Assembly: GCA_965243285.1 (NCBI GenBank)
Contig: OZ251537.1
Span: forward strand, 2,666,001-2,730,000
DNA: 64,000 nucleotides
Origin: JAHRAW01 sp965243285
Lineage (GTDB): Bacteria; Pseudomonadota; Gammaproteobacteria; Arenicellales; Poriferihabitantaceae
Direction: 5' to 3'
Shown piece by piece: positions 63,224-64,000 of the stretch. The notes under the pieces were generated by a model, which saw only the letters and a list, made by a program, of their open reading frames with translations, had not been told where the DNA came from and did no database searches. The stretch's first letter is position 1. Every line of letters starts with the position of its first letter. A program made the position numbers and the translations under genes.

Positions 63224-63241
63224 ATGCGCTATGACTGCCAC

Positions 63242-64000
63242 ATGAGCGACCAGAGCAACTCCATGCGCGACCCCAGCGCCGCGGCGCTCGCGCGCCAGCC
63301 ATGCGCCGACGGCAATGCATCGAGTAGCGCGCCCGAGCATGGGCCTGAGCATGGACATGAGCATGAACATGAACATGAACATAAGCATGGCATCCAATTC
63401 GACCAAGCCGGTCGCCTGAAGCACTTTTTGACCATAGACGGCTTGTCGCGCGCCGTTTTGCTCGGTATTTTGGATACCGCCGAATCCTTCGCCAGTTTCG
63501 GTCAGCGCGAGATCAAAAAAGCGCCGTTGTTGCGCGGCAAAACCATGATAAATCTGTTTTTCGAGCCGAGCACGCGCACCCGCACCACCTTCGAAATCGC
63601 CGCCAAGCGCTTGTCGGCCGATGTCATCAATCTCAACGCCTCGCGCATGTCCACCATCAAGGGCGAATCCATCATCGACACCGTGCGCACCTTGGAGGCC
63701 ATGCACACCGATTTATTTGTAGTGCGCGACCGCGCCAGCGGCACCGCGCACCTCATCGCGCAGCATCTGCCCGAGCATGTGCGCGTCATCAACGCCGGCG
63801 ACGGCCGCCACGCGCATCCGACCCAAGCCATGCTCGATATGTTCACCATCCGCCGCGCCAAAGGCGGCTTCGCCGGCCTCAAAGTCGCCATCATCGGCGA
63901 CCTGCTGCACTCCCGCGTGGCGCGTTCGCAGATTCAAGCCCTGGCCACCTTAGGCGCCGCGGAAGTTCGCGTGGTCGGGCCGCGCACCCTCATCCCCACC
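63242..64000 (+). CDS. pyrB: Aspartate carbamoyltransferase catalytic subunit, partial (runs off right edge)
   Basis: PyrB makes carbamoyl-aspartate in pyrimidine synthesis. From ATG 63242 there are 253 codons in the window with no stop. The carbamoyl-phosphate motif FFEPSTRTRTTFEIAAKRL and the region NLNASRMSTIKGESIIDTVRTLEAM are clear, as is INAGDGRHAHPTQAMLDMFTI. Ahead of the usual N-terminus lies an extra leader of about 50 residues. Residues 32-50 of it read as alternating Glu/His (eight His) from 6-bp repeats. The order pyrR-pyrB is that of Pseudomonas; pyrC would be expected to the right. Confidence 0.95.
   Translation, partial: MSDQSNSMRDPSAAALARQPCADGNASSSAPEHGPEHGHEHEHEHEHKHGIQFDQAGRLKHFLTIDGLSRAVLLGILDTAESFASFGQREIKKAPLLRGKTMINLFFEPSTRTRTTFEIAAKRLSADVINLNASRMSTIKGESIIDTVRTLEAMHTDLFVVRDRASGTAHLIAQHLPEHVRVINAGDGRHAHPTQAMLDMFTIRRAKGGFAGLKVAIIGDLLHSRVARSQIQALATLGAAEVRVVGPRTLIPT

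Overview
This 64 kb window comes from a bacterial chromosome of moderately high GC content. Gene content and order point to a gammaproteobacterium. The supporting blocks are smc-zipA-ligA, a PolB-type exonuclease next to rlmD, and yqgE-ruvX-pyrR-pyrB (the Pseudomonas-type order), together with bolA, trmJ and a zipA homologue. Adenylylsulfate reductase (aprBA), an NAD-linked molybdenum formate dehydrogenase (fdsAB-like), sucCD and a tkt-gap-pgk cluster suggest a sulfur-oxidising, formate-using, possibly carbon-fixing or mixotrophic lifestyle. A proXVW-type choline/glycine betaine importer fits a marine or host-associated habitat. The last two points are inference.

Layout. 1-7.1 kb: bolA, a carboxymuconolactone-decarboxylase-like gene, adk, a small monooxygenase with a repeat-containing exported protein, and proX-proV-proW. 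7.5-16.6 kb: pdxH, ssb, alkB-like, a glutaredoxin/FAD dehydrogenase pair, an AT-rich type II restriction-modification (R-M) pair, ligA and zipA. 16.6-24 kb: smc, aprBA and lgt. 24-35 kb: a DUF255 protein, an AT-rich inverted-repeat element, trmB, MFS, djlA, tRNA-Gly, rlmD, exonuclease, a methyltransferase with an Mrr-like tail and a quinone oxidoreductase. 35-44 kb: a formate dehydrogenase locus with an R-M pair wedged between its two subunit genes, an HNH fragment and sucCD. 44-56.5 kb: GNAT, trmJ, a decayed methyltransferase, a suhB-like gene, mutS, terC, pgk, gap and tkt. 56.6-64 kb: a methyltransferase pseudogene split by a MITE-like element, an intact inositol-phosphatase-like gene, remnants of a pilus-type chemosensory system, and yqgE-ruvX-pyrR-pyrB (pyrB runs off the right edge).

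Four themes stand out. (1) There are six R-M or nuclease loci, intact or decayed, within 64 kb, mostly slotted between housekeeping genes. One is coupled by overlapping start and stop codons to the formate dehydrogenase beta gene. (2) Short in-frame tandem repeats (6-15 bp units) sit in linkers and loops of conserved enzymes (SuhB, FdsA, RlmD, PyrB), and similar repeats lie between genes. (3) The SuhB-like protein carries a repeat insertion beside a metal site whose acidic ligands appear changed to amides, while a second paralogue keeps all motifs. (4) A MITE-like family with about 24-bp terminal inverted repeats is present at two places. One copy cleanly interrupts a methyltransferase gene with a recognisable target duplication. 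All calls are from reading the sequence only; no database search was run.
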